DNA from: an uncultured Eubacteriales bacterium
GTDB lineage: Bacteria; Bacillota; Clostridia; Oscillospirales; Oscillospiraceae
Length of the DNA: 64,000 nt
NCBI GenBank assembly: GCA_900545815.1
Contig: URAM01000001.1
Span: 1-64,000 of the forward strand
Direction of reading: 5' to 3'
The notes under the pieces are model-generated. The model saw only the letters and a list, made by a program, of their open reading frames with translations, made no database searches and was not told where the DNA came from. Shown here in pieces: positions 41,757 through 50,514 of the stretch (position 1 is its first letter; every line of letters starts with the position of its first letter). Both the position numbers and the translations under genes were made by a program.

Positions 41757-41833
41757 TTGCGCAGTTGTTGCCGGAGAACAAGCCCCGCAGGGCGCATTTA
41801 GTTTTGCGGAGCTTTTTCAAAAGCGACTAGGGT

Positions 41834-41972
41834 CCAGGGGTGAAACCCCTGGTCGCTGACCGCAGTCAGCGAAATTCTCCATGCGTACAAAGCGCAGGAA
41901 AGGGTGAATTTTCAGCTATGCTGAAAAGAGGGGAAACCCTCGCCGGGGGTTTCCCCTGATACGTAGCGTATC
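41834..41972. repeat. Chain of five perfect hairpins
   Basis: In order: CCAGGGGT/ACCCCTGG (41834-41852), TCGCTGAC/GTCAGCGA (41853-41872), TTTTCAGC/GCTGAAAA (41909-41927), AGGGGAAACCC/GGGTTTCCCCT (41929-41957) and GATACG/CGTATC (41958-41972). Loops are 3 to 7 bases. No gene lies in 41757-42168. The make-up suggests a repeat cassette of REP type. Confidence 0.75.
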
Positions 41973-41980
41973 ACAAGAGA

Positions 41981-42024
41981 AGAACCACGCAACAGCTCAC
42001 TCCGACGTTGCGTGGTTCTTTTTG
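41981..42024 (+). terminator. Terminator after the hairpin chain
   Basis: AGAACCACGCAAC pairs with GTTGCGTGGTTCT, then TTTTT. The 13-base loop is long. It is about 220 bases after the oxidoreductase stop and probably ends that transcript. Confidence 0.8.
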
Positions 42025-42168
42025 TTTGCCGTACGAGTTTGGCAATCCCTCAGTCAGCCTTGTGGCTGACAGCTCCCTTTACACAAGAGAGCCTTGGGTG
42101 GATGCGCATCACAGGCAGTGCCGCCGTCCAGGGGAGGTGGCGCTTGTTTTTTCTGCTCAGCCCCCCGC

Positions 42169-42999
42169 TCACGTTTGCGGAAAGCGTTCCAAGCTCGACA
42201 GGCCATCCGCGCTATTGGGCGGAAAGAAGTCGCCAATGGGGAAGTCCACCTGCTGGAACACATCGCAGGGCGCCTTGTCGCAGGGCTCATAGCTGCACTC
42301 CTTGCCTGGCATACAGTAGTCGTACATGGGGATGAGCAGCTGGGCGTCCCGCTCCATGTACAGGATGGAGAACTGCCCCAGGGAGCAGTAGATGCGTTTG
42401 GCGGAGTTATCCGAGAAGTTGATCTCCCCGTCAAAGGCGTTCAAAATACCGGCTGGGATGTCGGACACAGGTAGGTCACAGCAATTAGGCTGGGCGCAGC
42501 AGTCCACCAGGCGCAGAGAGAGGATGAGGGGATCGACGGCCTCGCATACGGCAGTGGGCAGAGACTCCGGCTCTGGCAGCGTATGCTCCAGCTGCTGACA
42601 GGCGCAGTCGCTGGTGAAGCGCTTGGCGCGCCCTTCGCTGCCAAAGAGCATAGAACGCTTGTCGAAAATGGCAAGGCCGGTGACCAGGGCGCTGCGGGCA
42701 CAGCCTGCGGTAGCTTCGGCGGTGACTTTGTAGAAGAACCGCAGGTCTACCGCATAATACCCTCGTCCCAGCCCCACTGGCTGGACGTCCATATACACAT
42801 GGAGCAGTTCCGCCCGCCCTGCACGGAGGGACATGGCGCTGTCGATGGTGGATTGGCAGGACAGGAGGGGATAGAGACGCAGATCCTCCACGCAGTCCTT
42901 TGCCTGGCAGGAATCGTAGATCTTCTTGGTATGGATACAGGTGGATTCACGGATCTCATTTGGAGCCGCAGGGGCAGAAGCCGAGTGGTTATCGGGCAT
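42169..42999 (-). CDS. Cysteine-rich protein of unknown function
   Basis: A soluble protein of 276 residues without signal peptide or membrane segment. It contains 17 or so cysteines, several in pairs (DCCAQPNCCDLP, DCACQQ, APCDV), and the motif KIYDSCQAKDCVEDLRLY near the N-terminus, which occurs in a conserved clostridial family whose role I cannot name; spore coat or exosporium association is possible but unproven. Strands such as AELLHVYMDVQPV and YYAVDLRFFYKVT suggest a beta-rich body. AAGGAGG lies 8 bases ahead of ATG 42999. Monocistronic. Could bind metal through its cysteines. Confidence 0.75.
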   Translation of the reverse strand: MPDNHSASAPAAPNEIRESTCIHTKKIYDSCQAKDCVEDLRLYPLLSCQSTIDSAMSLRAGRAELLHVYMDVQPVGLGRGYYAVDLRFFYKVTAEATAGCARSALVTGLAIFDKRSMLFGSEGRAKRFTSDCACQQLEHTLPEPESLPTAVCEAVDPLILSLRLVDCCAQPNCCDLPVSDIPAGILNAFDGEINFSDNSAKRIYCSLGQFSILYMERDAQLLIPMYDYCMPGKECSYEPCDKAPCDVFQQVDFPIGDFFPPNSADGLSSLERFPQT

Positions 43000-43074
43000 A
43001 AAAATACCTCCTTCATAGGTCTCAAGCGGTGCGCACCGCTTTATGACATTCTATGAAGGAGGCAAGGATGGGTG

Positions 43075-44556
43075 TCAGCCCACAAAATCAGACATCAGCT
43101 TCACAGCGTTTTCGTTGCGGACAGCGCTGACGTTGTTGACAAAGAGGACGTCATCAATCTTATATTTGTCCACCATCTGGGTCAGAGAACGCTTATCTAC
43201 ATTCTTGATGTAGCGATAGTCCACAATGTAGACATTCTCGTAGTTCTCCACCAGGAAGGGGGCAAAGGCGTTGCCGAAGGACTCCTTGATGAGCATAACG
43301 GATTTGCCATTCTTCACCTTGGGGTTCTTGACCACACTGAAGGGGTTATCACCGCCGATGAAGGTAGAATACTTGGCGGTGGAGTTCCAGGTGCTTACGT
43401 CGGTGATGATATTCCAATCCATCTTGGAGCCGTCCATATTGGTGATGGAGATGTCGTTGGTGGAGGGGGGAATATAGGCGACGATCTTATCTGGATGATT
43501 CTTTAGGGCGGTGGACTTAGTGTCCCGATAGAAGGAGCCGTGGAAGTTCTTGTAGGTCACCTTCTTAAAACTGTCCAGAGAAGCCGCTGTCTGGCCGGAG
43601 GCTTCGCAGAAGCGTTCATAAGCATGATAAGCGCCCAGAGCCGTCCAATGATGGTCGGTGCGGAAGTAGACATACTCGCCATCGGCATTGTGCTTGATGA
43701 GGGTGTCCAGCACCTTGATGGAATGAACGCCATCGCCCATGCTGCCAAAGATATACTCGATGGCTTTCTCTTGGCTGGAGGTGTTCAAGCCTTTCCGGAC
43801 GGAGTCCGGCACGCACACATCCATGCTGGTGGGTACGATCAGGTCATACAAGTTGGCTTTGCCTTTGAGTTTTTTGGCAGCCTTGTTCATCATCTTGATA
43901 TAGCTGTTGGCGGCCTTCTGATCGAAATTAAAGTATTCATAGGCTGCGTCATCAATGACCAATACGGCGCCCAGGGTTTCGGATTTGGCGTTCTTATCTA
44001 ACTCTGGGATCGTGGCGTCACTGTCGTCATCCTTGGGCTTGGTCTGATTGCTGTCAGCAGGCGTGGAAGCGCTGGCATCGCCAGAGGAAGAAGCACCACC
44101 GGAGGAGGACGCATCGCCAGAGGCGTCAGCGGAGCTGTCGCTGTCATCTGGCGTCATGGGGGCATCGGGAATGTCATCCCCCTGCTTCACATCGCCCACC
44201 ACCTGGGAGGTTTTGACGCCGTACAGGCCGGTGACGCCTGTTTCCAGCTTCAAAAACTGCTCCCGGAAGGGGAAGGTGTCGGCAAACCAGGTGTTGACCC
44301 CCTCGAAGAACTCCCCGTTGCTGATGGTGGCCAGGGTGGGGGTGGGGAACTTGGTCAGGTTCCGCTGTTCCAGATCCGAATAGGTGGGGCGCAGGGGAAT
44401 GATAAAGGAGATCAGAGTGAACAGGTAGAGAAAGACCAGGAAAAAGGTCACAGTGCGCTGGTTTGCGCGTTTGGTACGGCGTTTCAGTTCCTCCCCGCGG
44501 TTGCTGGGGGAGCTGCTGAACAAATAAACCGGTTTGTTTCGATTCTTGTGCATCAT
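43075..44556 (-). CDS. DHHW/AlgX-AlgJ-like protein, O-acetylation partner
   Basis: A membrane-anchored protein of 493 residues. A basic N-terminus leads to one membrane segment (about 35-57). A disordered Ser/Asp/Gly-rich stretch (about 125-175) follows. The C-terminal domain has FRTDHHWTALGAYHAYE, the DHHW motif, and SVMLIKESFGNAFAPF, which resembles the Ser-containing block of SGNH/AlgJ enzymes. Such proteins act outside with a membrane O-acyltransferase, here the MBOAT gene just upstream, to acetylate cell wall or exopolysaccharide. ATG 44556 is preceded by AAAGGG; a 30-residue upstream extension rich in Arg is rejected. The polymer modified is unknown. Confidence 0.87.
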   Translation of the reverse strand: MMHKNRNKPVYLFSSSPSNRGEELKRRTKRANQRTVTFFLVFLYLFTLISFIIPLRPTYSDLEQRNLTKFPTPTLATISNGEFFEGVNTWFADTFPFREQFLKLETGVTGLYGVKTSQVVGDVKQGDDIPDAPMTPDDSDSSADASGDASSSGGASSSGDASASTPADSNQTKPKDDDSDATIPELDKNAKSETLGAVLVIDDAAYEYFNFDQKAANSYIKMMNKAAKKLKGKANLYDLIVPTSMDVCVPDSVRKGLNTSSQEKAIEYIFGSMGDGVHSIKVLDTLIKHNADGEYVYFRTDHHWTALGAYHAYERFCEASGQTAASLDSFKKVTYKNFHGSFYRDTKSTALKNHPDKIVAYIPPSTNDISITNMDGSKMDWNIITDVSTWNSTAKYSTFIGGDNPFSVVKNPKVKNGKSVMLIKESFGNAFAPFLVENYENVYIVDYRYIKNVDKRSLTQMVDKYKIDDVLFVNNVSAVRNENAVKLMSDFVG

Positions 44557-44682
44557 AACATATCCCTTTAATTGAAGTCTGCGAACACGACGCAGCAGCG
44601 TCCGTCTCAGGCGAGAACGATGCCATCTGCTCTGCAATCGGCTCACATCCTTTCTATCATTTATATTCGTATCTGGACAACA

Positions 44683-46131
44683 TTAGAATCTAAAGTAGAG
44701 GAAGGGGTTGTAGCTGTCTCCTACCAGTGCGGCGGTGGAGAGCAGGAGCAACAGGATAGGCCCTGCCACATTGATGACGTTCATCAGCGTCAGTGCCTTG
44801 GACTCGGACGCAGCTCGTTCCTGGAGCACTTCGCCCAGGGTCTTTACCAGCGGCGTGCAGGCTAGGATGGCCACGATCAGGAAGATAAAGTTGGCCTTCA
44901 GGGCGGTGGTGGTCTCGTAGTTGGTGAATCCATTGCCGGTCAGACCAAACAGCCCCAAGAAGATCTTGCCCACATAGGACAGCTTGTCGCACCGGAAGAT
45001 CATCCAGCCAAAGGAGATGACAAAGAGGGTCAGCAGGTGGGACACCGTCTTGGGGGTGCGCTGAAAGCGGTCAGAGAAGACGTACTTCTCCAGCACCAAA
45101 AAGACAAAGTAGTACAGACCCCACAGCAGGAAGTTCCAACTGGCGCCATGCCAAAAGCCGGTCAGCGCCCAGACGATGAGCAGATTGATAATGTGGCGGA
45201 CGTGGCTGACTCGGTTGCCGCCCAGGGGAATGTATACATAGTCCCGGAAAAAGCTGCTCAGGGAGATGTGCCATCTGCGCCAAAAGTCGGTGACTGAGGC
45301 GGAGATATACGGATAGTTGAAGTTCTCATGATAGTGAAAGCCGATCATCCGACCCATACCAATGGCCATATCCGAATAGGCGGAGAAGTCCAGATAGATC
45401 TGCATGGTGTACGCCAGCATCCCCAGCCACACCGCCAGCACCGGCTGGGAGGAGAGGGTGGTGAGGATGTTGTCTCCCGAGGTGGGAGCTAAGAAGGTGT
45501 CGGCCAGGCTGCCGCAGGTGTTGGCCAACAGAGCCTTTTTGGCCAGGCCGATGGTGAAACGGCGGATGCCGTAGGAAAAATCAGTGAGGGTTGCCTTGCG
45601 CTCGGTCAGCTCGTGTTCTACGTGTTCATAGCGGACGATGGGGCCGGCAATGCACTGATGAAAGAGGCTGACATAGAGGAGGAGGCGGAAGAAGTTCTCT
45701 TGGGGCTTCACTTCTTGCCGGTACACGTCCACCATATAGCTCAGCAGCTGGAAGGTGTAGAAACTGATGCCGATGGGCAGGGCGATGACCAGGACGTTCT
45801 CCGGAACACCAAACCAGTTGTGGAAGTTCTGGAGGAAGAAGGTCAGGTATTTAAAGATACACAGCAGGCCGATGTTGATGACACAGCCGATGACCAACCA
45901 CCGCTTCCGTGCCGGACGTTCCCAGTTCTTGCTCATCTGGAGCGCCACCACCCAGTCGGCGAAGGTCATCCCGATGAGCAGGAGCAGATAGGCTGGGCCT
46001 GCCCAGGCGTAGAAGATCAGTGAAAAAATTAGCATAATGCGGTTTTTCCACTTTAAATCCGGCATAAAATGATAGCACAGCAGATTCAGCGGAAAAAACA
46101 GGTACAAGAATAGTAGGCTTGAGAAAACCAA
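44683..46131 (-). CDS. MBOAT-family O-acyltransferase (AlgI/DltB-like)
   Basis: Polytopic membrane enzyme of 482 residues with about ten helices. It bears the MBOAT hallmarks: WRRWHISLSSFFRDYVYIPLGGNR and the catalytic His in GFWHGASWNF. AlgI, PatA and DltB of this family move acyl groups across the membrane for transfer to polysaccharide or teichoic acid. The DHHW protein gene follows by 126 bases and is the expected outside partner. No D-alanine activation genes are nearby, so AlgI-like acetylation is favoured over DltB. The start is TTG 46131 with AAGGGA upstream. Promoter at 46223-46195. Confidence 0.92.
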   Translation of the reverse strand: MVFSSLLFLYLFFPLNLLCYHFMPDLKWKNRIMLIFSLIFYAWAGPAYLLLLIGMTFADWVVALQMSKNWERPARKRWLVIGCVINIGLLCIFKYLTFFLQNFHNWFGVPENVLVIALPIGISFYTFQLLSYMVDVYRQEVKPQENFFRLLLYVSLFHQCIAGPIVRYEHVEHELTERKATLTDFSYGIRRFTIGLAKKALLANTCGSLADTFLAPTSGDNILTTLSSQPVLAVWLGMLAYTMQIYLDFSAYSDMAIGMGRMIGFHYHENFNYPYISASVTDFWRRWHISLSSFFRDYVYIPLGGNRVSHVRHIINLLIVWALTGFWHGASWNFLLWGLYYFVFLVLEKYVFSDRFQRTPKTVSHLLTLFVISFGWMIFRCDKLSYVGKIFLGLFGLTGNGFTNYETTTALKANFIFLIVAILACTPLVKTLGEVLQERAASESKALTLMNVINVAGPILLLLLSTAALVGDSYNPFLYFRF

Positions 46132-46194
46132 TGCAACTCATTCCCTTCTCATCTGACAAATTTTCGTGTAAAACCACAAGGCTCAACGTGTTCC

Positions 46195-46223
46195 ATTCTA
46201 GCATAGGCAAAAAATGCTTTCAA
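46195..46223 (-). promoter_or_regulatory. Promoter of the MBOAT-DHHW operon
   Basis: Minus strand TTGAAA, 17-base spacer, TAGAAT. Confidence 0.7.
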
Positions 46224-46314
46224 GCTCATATTATTTACAAATTGTAAAAAAAACAGCCAGGAGTGTAACTGGTTTTTAAAGAAATGAAAGCATTTCTTAA
46301 GCCGTTTTTAGGAA

Positions 46315-46341
46315 AGAAAAAACTGACGGATGTTCCGCCAG
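46315..46341 (-). terminator. Terminator of ridA
   Basis: Minus strand CTGGCGGA, 3-base loop, TCCGTCAG, followed by six T. One G-T pair in the stem. Confidence 0.8.
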
Positions 46342-46382
46342 CTTTTCCAAACGCATCGTTTGCCGGAATGCAGCAAGCCCGT

Positions 46383-46760
46383 TCACTTGATTGCCACGAC
46401 TTCCATTTCGATCTTCGCGCCAGCCGGCAGCTTGGCCACCTGGACGCAGGAGCGAGCGGGCGGGTTGCTGGGGAACAGCTCTGCGTAGAGGGCGTTCATG
46501 GGAGCGAAGTCGTTCAGGTCGGTCAAAAAGACAGTGGTCTTGACCACGTTCTGGAAGGTCATGTCCGCAGCGGCCAGGACGGCTTTCAGGTTGGAAAAGA
46601 CCTGGGTGGCCTGGGCTTCGATGGTGTCGCCGGCCAGGACGCCGGTTTCCGGAATCAAACCGATCTGACCGGAGGTGTACAGGGTGTCGCCAGCCAGGAC
46701 AGCGTGAGAGTAGGGGCCGAGAGCGGCGGGGGCGTTGGGAGAGGTGATGATAGCAGCCAT
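46383..46760 (-). CDS. ridA: RidA-family enamine/imine deaminase
   Basis: A cytosolic trimeric enzyme of 125 residues that hydrolyses reactive 2-aminoacrylate-type imines formed by PLP enzymes. The family pattern is complete: PNAPAALGPYSHAV at the start, GQIGLIPETG, NLKAVLAAAD, TTVFLTDLNDF, and PARSCVQVAKLP with the catalytic Arg, ending KIEMEVVAI. AAAGGAG is 5 bases ahead of ATG 46760. It is transcribed alone, back to back with ruvC. Length and motifs are normal. Confidence 0.95.
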   Translation of the reverse strand: MAAIITSPNAPAALGPYSHAVLAGDTLYTSGQIGLIPETGVLAGDTIEAQATQVFSNLKAVLAAADMTFQNVVKTTVFLTDLNDFAPMNALYAELFPSNPPARSCVQVAKLPAGAKIEMEVVAIK

Positions 46761-46853
46761 GGGGATGCTCCTTTCTAGGTGATTCTATATATAAGGTGAG
46801 AAAACGTTCTGCCGTTATTGTATCACACCGAACGGACAAAACAAACTGGCTCT

Positions 46854-46881
46854 TTGCAAGAAAATGTCCGTATGTTATAAT
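46854..46881 (+). promoter_or_regulatory. Promoter of the ruvCAB operon
   Basis: TTGCAA, 16-base spacer, perfect TATAAT, 37 bases before ruvC. No LexA (GAAC-N4-GTTC) box is evident around it. Confidence 0.75.
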
Positions 46882-46917
46882 GAAATGATGTCACTTGAAT
46901 GAGAAGGAGGGGCGCAC

Positions 46918-47439
46918 ATGATCATCTTGGGCATCGACCCAGGGATTGCCACCATTGGGTTTGGCATCGTGGAAGCCCACCGGAGCCAGTGTCGTGTCAT
47001 CCAATATGGTGTCCTCTCCACCCCGGCGGGGTTGCCTTTGTCCCATCGGCTGACTATGATCTATGAGGATATGCAGGAGCTGATCCACACCTTTCATCCG
47101 GACGAGATGGCGGTGGAGGAGCTGTTTTTTAATACCAATCTGACCACCGGCATCTCCGTGGCGCATGGCCGCGGGGTCATCCTGCTGGCGGCAGAACAGC
47201 TTGGGGTGCCCATCTTCGAGTACACCCCCATGCAAGTGAAATTGGCGGTGACCGGCTACGGCAAAGCGGACAAAAAGCAGGTCATGCAGATGACCCAGCG
47301 GCTCTTGCATCTGGCCAAACTCCCTCGTCCCGATGACGCTGCGGACGCCTTGGCCATCGCCTTCTGCCACAGCCGGACGGCCACCAGCCTGATCGACACC
47401 GATCGGGTCTTTGACGCGAAAAAATACGACACCAGATAA
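46918..47439 (+). CDS. ruvC: Holliday junction resolvase RuvC
   Basis: Endonuclease of 173 residues that cuts four-way DNA junctions in recombination. Catalytic acids are visible in GIDPG (Asp 7), VEELFF (Glu about 68) and PDDAADALAIA (two Asp about 141 and 144). YGKADKKQV is the conserved DNA-contact loop. AAGGAGG lies eight bases before ATG. First gene of ruvC-ruvA-ruvB; ruvA begins 22 bases after the stop. Length typical. Confidence 0.97.
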   Translation: MIILGIDPGIATIGFGIVEAHRSQCRVIQYGVLSTPAGLPLSHRLTMIYEDMQELIHTFHPDEMAVEELFFNTNLTTGISVAHGRGVILLAAEQLGVPIFEYTPMQVKLAVTGYGKADKKQVMQMTQRLLHLAKLPRPDDAADALAIAFCHSRTATSLIDTDRVFDAKKYDTR

Positions 47440-47461
47440 TATGAATTGACGAGGAACCGTT

Positions 47462-48070
47462 ATGCTCTATTTTTTGAAAGGGATCACGGCAGCGTTGGAG
47501 CCTGGCCTGGCGGTCATGGAATGTGCCGGAGTGGGCTATGCCTGCAAGACCACCAGCTTCACCCTCAGCGGTCTGCAACTGGGGAAGCCCGCCACCCTCT
47601 ACACACACCTGTCCGTCCGAGAGGACGGCATTGAACTGTATGGCTTCGGCACCAAGGAGGAGAAGCGGCTGTTTTTGCAGCTGACCTCCGTCTCCGGAGT
47701 CGGCCCAAAGGCCGCCCTGTCCATTTTGTCTACCACCACACCTTCCCAGCTGGCGCTGGCCATTTTGACCGAGGACGTCAAGACCCTGACCTTGGCTCCC
47801 GGCATCGGCAAGAAGATCGCCCAGCGCATTGTCCTGGAGCTGCGGGATAAGCTGGCCAAGGAGCAGCCGGAGATGAATTGGACGCCGGTGAACATCCCTG
47901 CTGCCGGCGGTGAGCCGGTGCAGGGGGACAAGGCATCCGAGGCAGGCGCCGCCCTGGCCGTGCTGGGATACAGTCCGGCGGAGATTCAAACCGCCCTGAA
48001 GGGCGTGGACGTTGCAGCGCTGACGGTGGAGGAGATCATCAAAGCTGGCCTGCGTAACATGATGCAGTGA
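47462..48070 (+). CDS. ruvA: Holliday junction branch migration protein RuvA
   Basis: DNA-binding tetramer subunit of 202 residues. N-terminal OB fold (LYFLKGITAALEPGLAVMECAGVGY), then two helix-hairpin-helix motifs, VSGVGPKAAL and APGIGKKIAQRIV, and a flexible linker to a C-terminal helix domain (AALAVLGYSPAEIQ) that touches RuvB. It targets RuvB to junctions. ATG 47462 with GAGGA upstream; ruvB begins 22 bases later. Confidence 0.97.
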   Translation: MLYFLKGITAALEPGLAVMECAGVGYACKTTSFTLSGLQLGKPATLYTHLSVREDGIELYGFGTKEEKRLFLQLTSVSGVGPKAALSILSTTTPSQLALAILTEDVKTLTLAPGIGKKIAQRIVLELRDKLAKEQPEMNWTPVNIPAAGGEPVQGDKASEAGAALAVLGYSPAEIQTALKGVDVAALTVEEIIKAGLRNMMQ

Positions 48071-48092
48071 GCCGCTGTGGGGAGGAAACAGA

Positions 48093-49145
48093 ATGTCCAT
48101 TGATTACACCGAACCCATCACCGAAACCGAGTCCCTGGTGCGTCCGGAGCGCAGCTGGGAGGACGGGCAGGAGTATTCCCTCCGTCCCACTCGGCTGTCC
48201 GAGTACATCGGCCAGGCAAAGGCCAAGGGCAACCTAGAAATTTTTATCCAGGCTGCCAAGCTCCGTCAGGAGCCTCTGGATCACGTCCTGCTCTACGGCC
48301 CTCCCGGCCTGGGCAAGACCACGCTCTCGCGGATCATTGCCAACGAGATGAACGTGAACATCCGCACCACCTCCGGCCCCGCCATTGAGAAGCCGGGGGA
48401 TCTGGCGGCGCTGCTGACCAACCTACAGGAGAACGACATCCTGTTCATCGATGAGATCCACCGGATGAATCGGACGGTGGAGGAGATACTCTATCCGGCC
48501 ATGGAGGACTACGCCATTGATATCATCATCGGCAAAGGCCCCAGCGCCAATTCCATCCGGTTGGACCTGCCCCGATTTACCCTGGTGGGTGCCACCACCC
48601 GAGCGGGCAGCCTGTCCGCTCCCTTGCGGGATCGCTTCGGCGTCTCCCTGCGCTTGGAGCTGTACACCCCCCAGGAGCTGGCCATGATCGTCACCCGCAG
48701 CGCAGACATTCTGGATGTGCCCATTGACCGAGAGGGCGCCATGGAGATCGCTCGCCGCAGTCGGGGCACGCCCCGCATTGCCAACCGGATGCTCCGGCGT
48801 GTCCGAGATTTTGCCCAGGTGCGGGCGGCAGGGGTCATCACCCAGTCTGTGGCGGATGCGGCACTGACCGAGCTGGAGGTGGACGAGCTGGGACTGGACT
48901 CCATCGACCGCCGGATGCTCCGTGCCATTATGGAGTTCTACGGCGGCGGCCCCGTCGGATTAGACACCTTAGCGGCCACCATCAACGAGGACACGGTGAC
49001 GTTGGAGGATATGTACGAGCCCTATCTCATGCAGCAGGGCTTCCTGACCCGGACGCCCCGGGGACGGTGTGTGACCCAGAAAGCCTACGAGCACTTGGGA
49101 ATTCCTGTGCCCCATGGGGAGGATGCCCAGCAAAAGTTGTACTGA
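48093..49145 (+). CDS. ruvB: Holliday junction ATP-dependent DNA helicase RuvB
   Basis: AAA+ motor of 350 residues driving branch migration. Walker A GPPGLGKTT, Walker B FIDEIHRMNR, sensor 1 VGATTRAGSLSAPLRDRFG and the Arg-containing sensor 2 region RSRGTPRIANRMLRRVRDF. The C-terminal winged helix has YLMQQGFLTRTPRGR. The N-terminal 30 residues before LRPTRLSEYIGQ are usual for Firmicutes. GGGGAGGAA precedes ATG. Last gene of the ruv operon; sigH has its own promoter about 45 bases downstream. Confidence 0.97.
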   Translation: MSIDYTEPITETESLVRPERSWEDGQEYSLRPTRLSEYIGQAKAKGNLEIFIQAAKLRQEPLDHVLLYGPPGLGKTTLSRIIANEMNVNIRTTSGPAIEKPGDLAALLTNLQENDILFIDEIHRMNRTVEEILYPAMEDYAIDIIIGKGPSANSIRLDLPRFTLVGATTRAGSLSAPLRDRFGVSLRLELYTPQELAMIVTRSADILDVPIDREGAMEIARRSRGTPRIANRMLRRVRDFAQVRAAGVITQSVADAALTELEVDELGLDSIDRRMLRAIMEFYGGGPVGLDTLAATINEDTVTLEDMYEPYLMQQGFLTRTPRGRCVTQKAYEHLGIPVPHGEDAQQKLY

Positions 49146-49188
49146 ATGCACAGTTCCGGTCGAATTTTCACAAGTTGATTTGTTTTGC

Positions 49189-49217
49189 TTGACCAATTAT
49201 TTCAAACCTGTTATACT
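49189..49217 (+). promoter_or_regulatory. Promoter of sigH
   Basis: TTGACC, 17-base spacer, TATACT, 20 bases before the start codon. Confidence 0.75.
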
Positions 49218-49237
49218 GGAATCAGTAGGAGATTGGT

Positions 49238-49819
49238 ATGACTGTTTTTCAAACCCCATATCAACAACAGAGCGATGAGGCGCTGTGCGCCCTGGCCGCC
49301 CAAGGGGACGGTGCGGCGGAGGAAGCCCTCATCAGCCGTTATACCCGTATGGTGCGCAGACTCTCCCGCCCCCTGTTCCTTATGGGCGGGGACAGTGAGG
49401 ATCTGATCCAGGAGGGGATGTTGGGTCTGTGGAAGGCCGTTCGGGATTATGTGCCGGATCGGGGCGCTTCCTTTAAGACCTTTGCCCAGACCTGCGTGAA
49501 GAACAGTATGCTCACCGCCGTGAAAACTGCGGCGGGGAAACACCATATCCCATTGAACGATTCCGTTCCCATCGAGACCCTTCTTTTTGACAGAAGTGAG
49601 CAGTTGTCCGTCAGTGACCCGGAGACGTTGTATATCGACCGGGAGGCGACTCAGGCGCAGCTGGATCAATTCTACAGTAAGCTGTCTGGTTTCGAGGCGA
49701 AGGTGCTTGACCTGTTTCTCAATGGCCTTTCTTATTCGGAAATCGCAGATCAAGTGGATCGGCCGGCCAAGTCGGTAGACAACGCCGTTCAGCGTATCCG
49801 CCGCAAGCTCGCAAAGTGA
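49238..49819 (+). CDS. sigH: RNA polymerase sigma-H factor (sporulation/stationary phase)
   Basis: A sigma-70 family factor of 193 residues. Region 2 is clear: ALISRYTRMVRRLSRPLFLMGGDSEDLIQEGMLGLWKAV, with the SigH-like FL-GGD-EDLIQEGM block. KTAAGKHHIPLNDSVP matches the SigH linker. Region 4 has FEAKVLDLFLNGLSYSEIADQVDRPAKSVDNAVQRIRRKL. Slightly shorter than the Bacillus protein (218). SigH starts sporulation programmes, so its presence supports an endospore former. ATG 49238 with TAGGAG upstream and its own promoter. The ruv neighbours give no functional link. Confidence 0.85.
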   Translation: MTVFQTPYQQQSDEALCALAAQGDGAAEEALISRYTRMVRRLSRPLFLMGGDSEDLIQEGMLGLWKAVRDYVPDRGASFKTFAQTCVKNSMLTAVKTAAGKHHIPLNDSVPIETLLFDRSEQLSVSDPETLYIDREATQAQLDQFYSKLSGFEAKVLDLFLNGLSYSEIADQVDRPAKSVDNAVQRIRRKLAK

Positions 49820-49932
49820 GCCGTGCGGCGCCCATATTCGCCGTCACCTATTTTTTGGCGCTGTCAGGCAAGCCTGAACGCAATATAGTCCCTAGGGACA
49901 CAAGTACTACGCAAAAAGAGAGGGTTCTAAGT

Positions 49933-50208
49933 ATGTTTGAAGACAAGACGCTTGTATGCAAGGAATGTGGCAACGAGTTCGTATTCACTGCCGGTGAGCA
50001 GGAATTCTACGCAGAGCACGGCTTCCAGAATGAGCCGCAGCGCTGCAAGTCCTGCCGTGACGCCCGCAAGAACGCAGCCCGCGGCCCCAGACAGTTCTTT
50101 ACTGCCACCTGTGCCAACTGCGGCGGGGAAGCGCGTGTCCCCTTTGAGCCGAAGAGCGACCGTCCCGTTTATTGCAGCAACTGTTTTGCTCAGATGCGCG
50201 GCGAGTAA
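49933..50208 (+). CDS. Small zinc-ribbon protein with three CxxC sites
   Basis: A protein of 91 residues. The first half, LVCKECGNEF and RCKSCRDARK, is a four-Cys zinc ribbon (CxxC-20s-CxxC); the second half has ATCANCGGEARVPF and VYCSNCF, a second ribbon. Proteins of this type are common in Firmicutes and often annotated as zinc-binding, function unknown; nucleic acid binding is likely. The start is ATG 49933, as a longer frame into the sigH end has no similarity. GAGAGGG is a modest ribosome binding site. A terminator follows. Confidence 0.85.
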   Translation: MFEDKTLVCKECGNEFVFTAGEQEFYAEHGFQNEPQRCKSCRDARKNAARGPRQFFTATCANCGGEARVPFEPKSDRPVYCSNCFAQMRGE

Positions 50209-50239
50209 GAGCGGGAACGTGCGTCCAAGATCCTGGAGA

Positions 50240-50267
50240 GGGAGTGCTGTCATGGCATTCCCTTTTT
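50240..50267 (+). terminator. Terminator of the zinc-ribbon gene
   Basis: GGGAGTGC, 7-base loop, GCATTCCC, TTTTT. The remaining 240 bases to the next gene hold only weak inverted repeats (for example GCTGCAAG / CTTGCAGC) and a promoter. Confidence 0.85.
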
Positions 50268-50441
50268 CGCTGCTGCAAGAGGGCGCAACGGAAAAGCCTT
50301 GCAGCACTCTGCCCGCTGGGATCAAGAGAGGACGTGCGGTGCGGTCTGCAAAAAGGGGTGAACAATCGGTTCCTTTTTATCTGCTGTGAAAATAGACAAA
50401 AGGGAGGGCACGCTTTTTCTGCTGATTTCCGCAAAATCCTA

Positions 50442-50470
50442 TTGAAAAAGAGGGGTAAAGTGGGTATAAT
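50442..50470 (+). promoter_or_regulatory. Promoter of the DUF1858 gene
   Basis: TTGAAA, 17-base spacer, perfect TATAAT. Confidence 0.8.
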
Positions 50471-50514
50471 AACCCTGTAATTTGAAGGAACTCTTTTCGT
50501 TAGGAGATTTGATT

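Noticed and set aside
28220..41800. Whole 28-41 kb region as an integrated element delimited by direct att repeats
   Set aside because: The only shared block found, AGGGCGCATTT near 29536 and 41789, is 11 bases and no transfer or replication genes are present; the inverted repeats around the recombinase explain it better.
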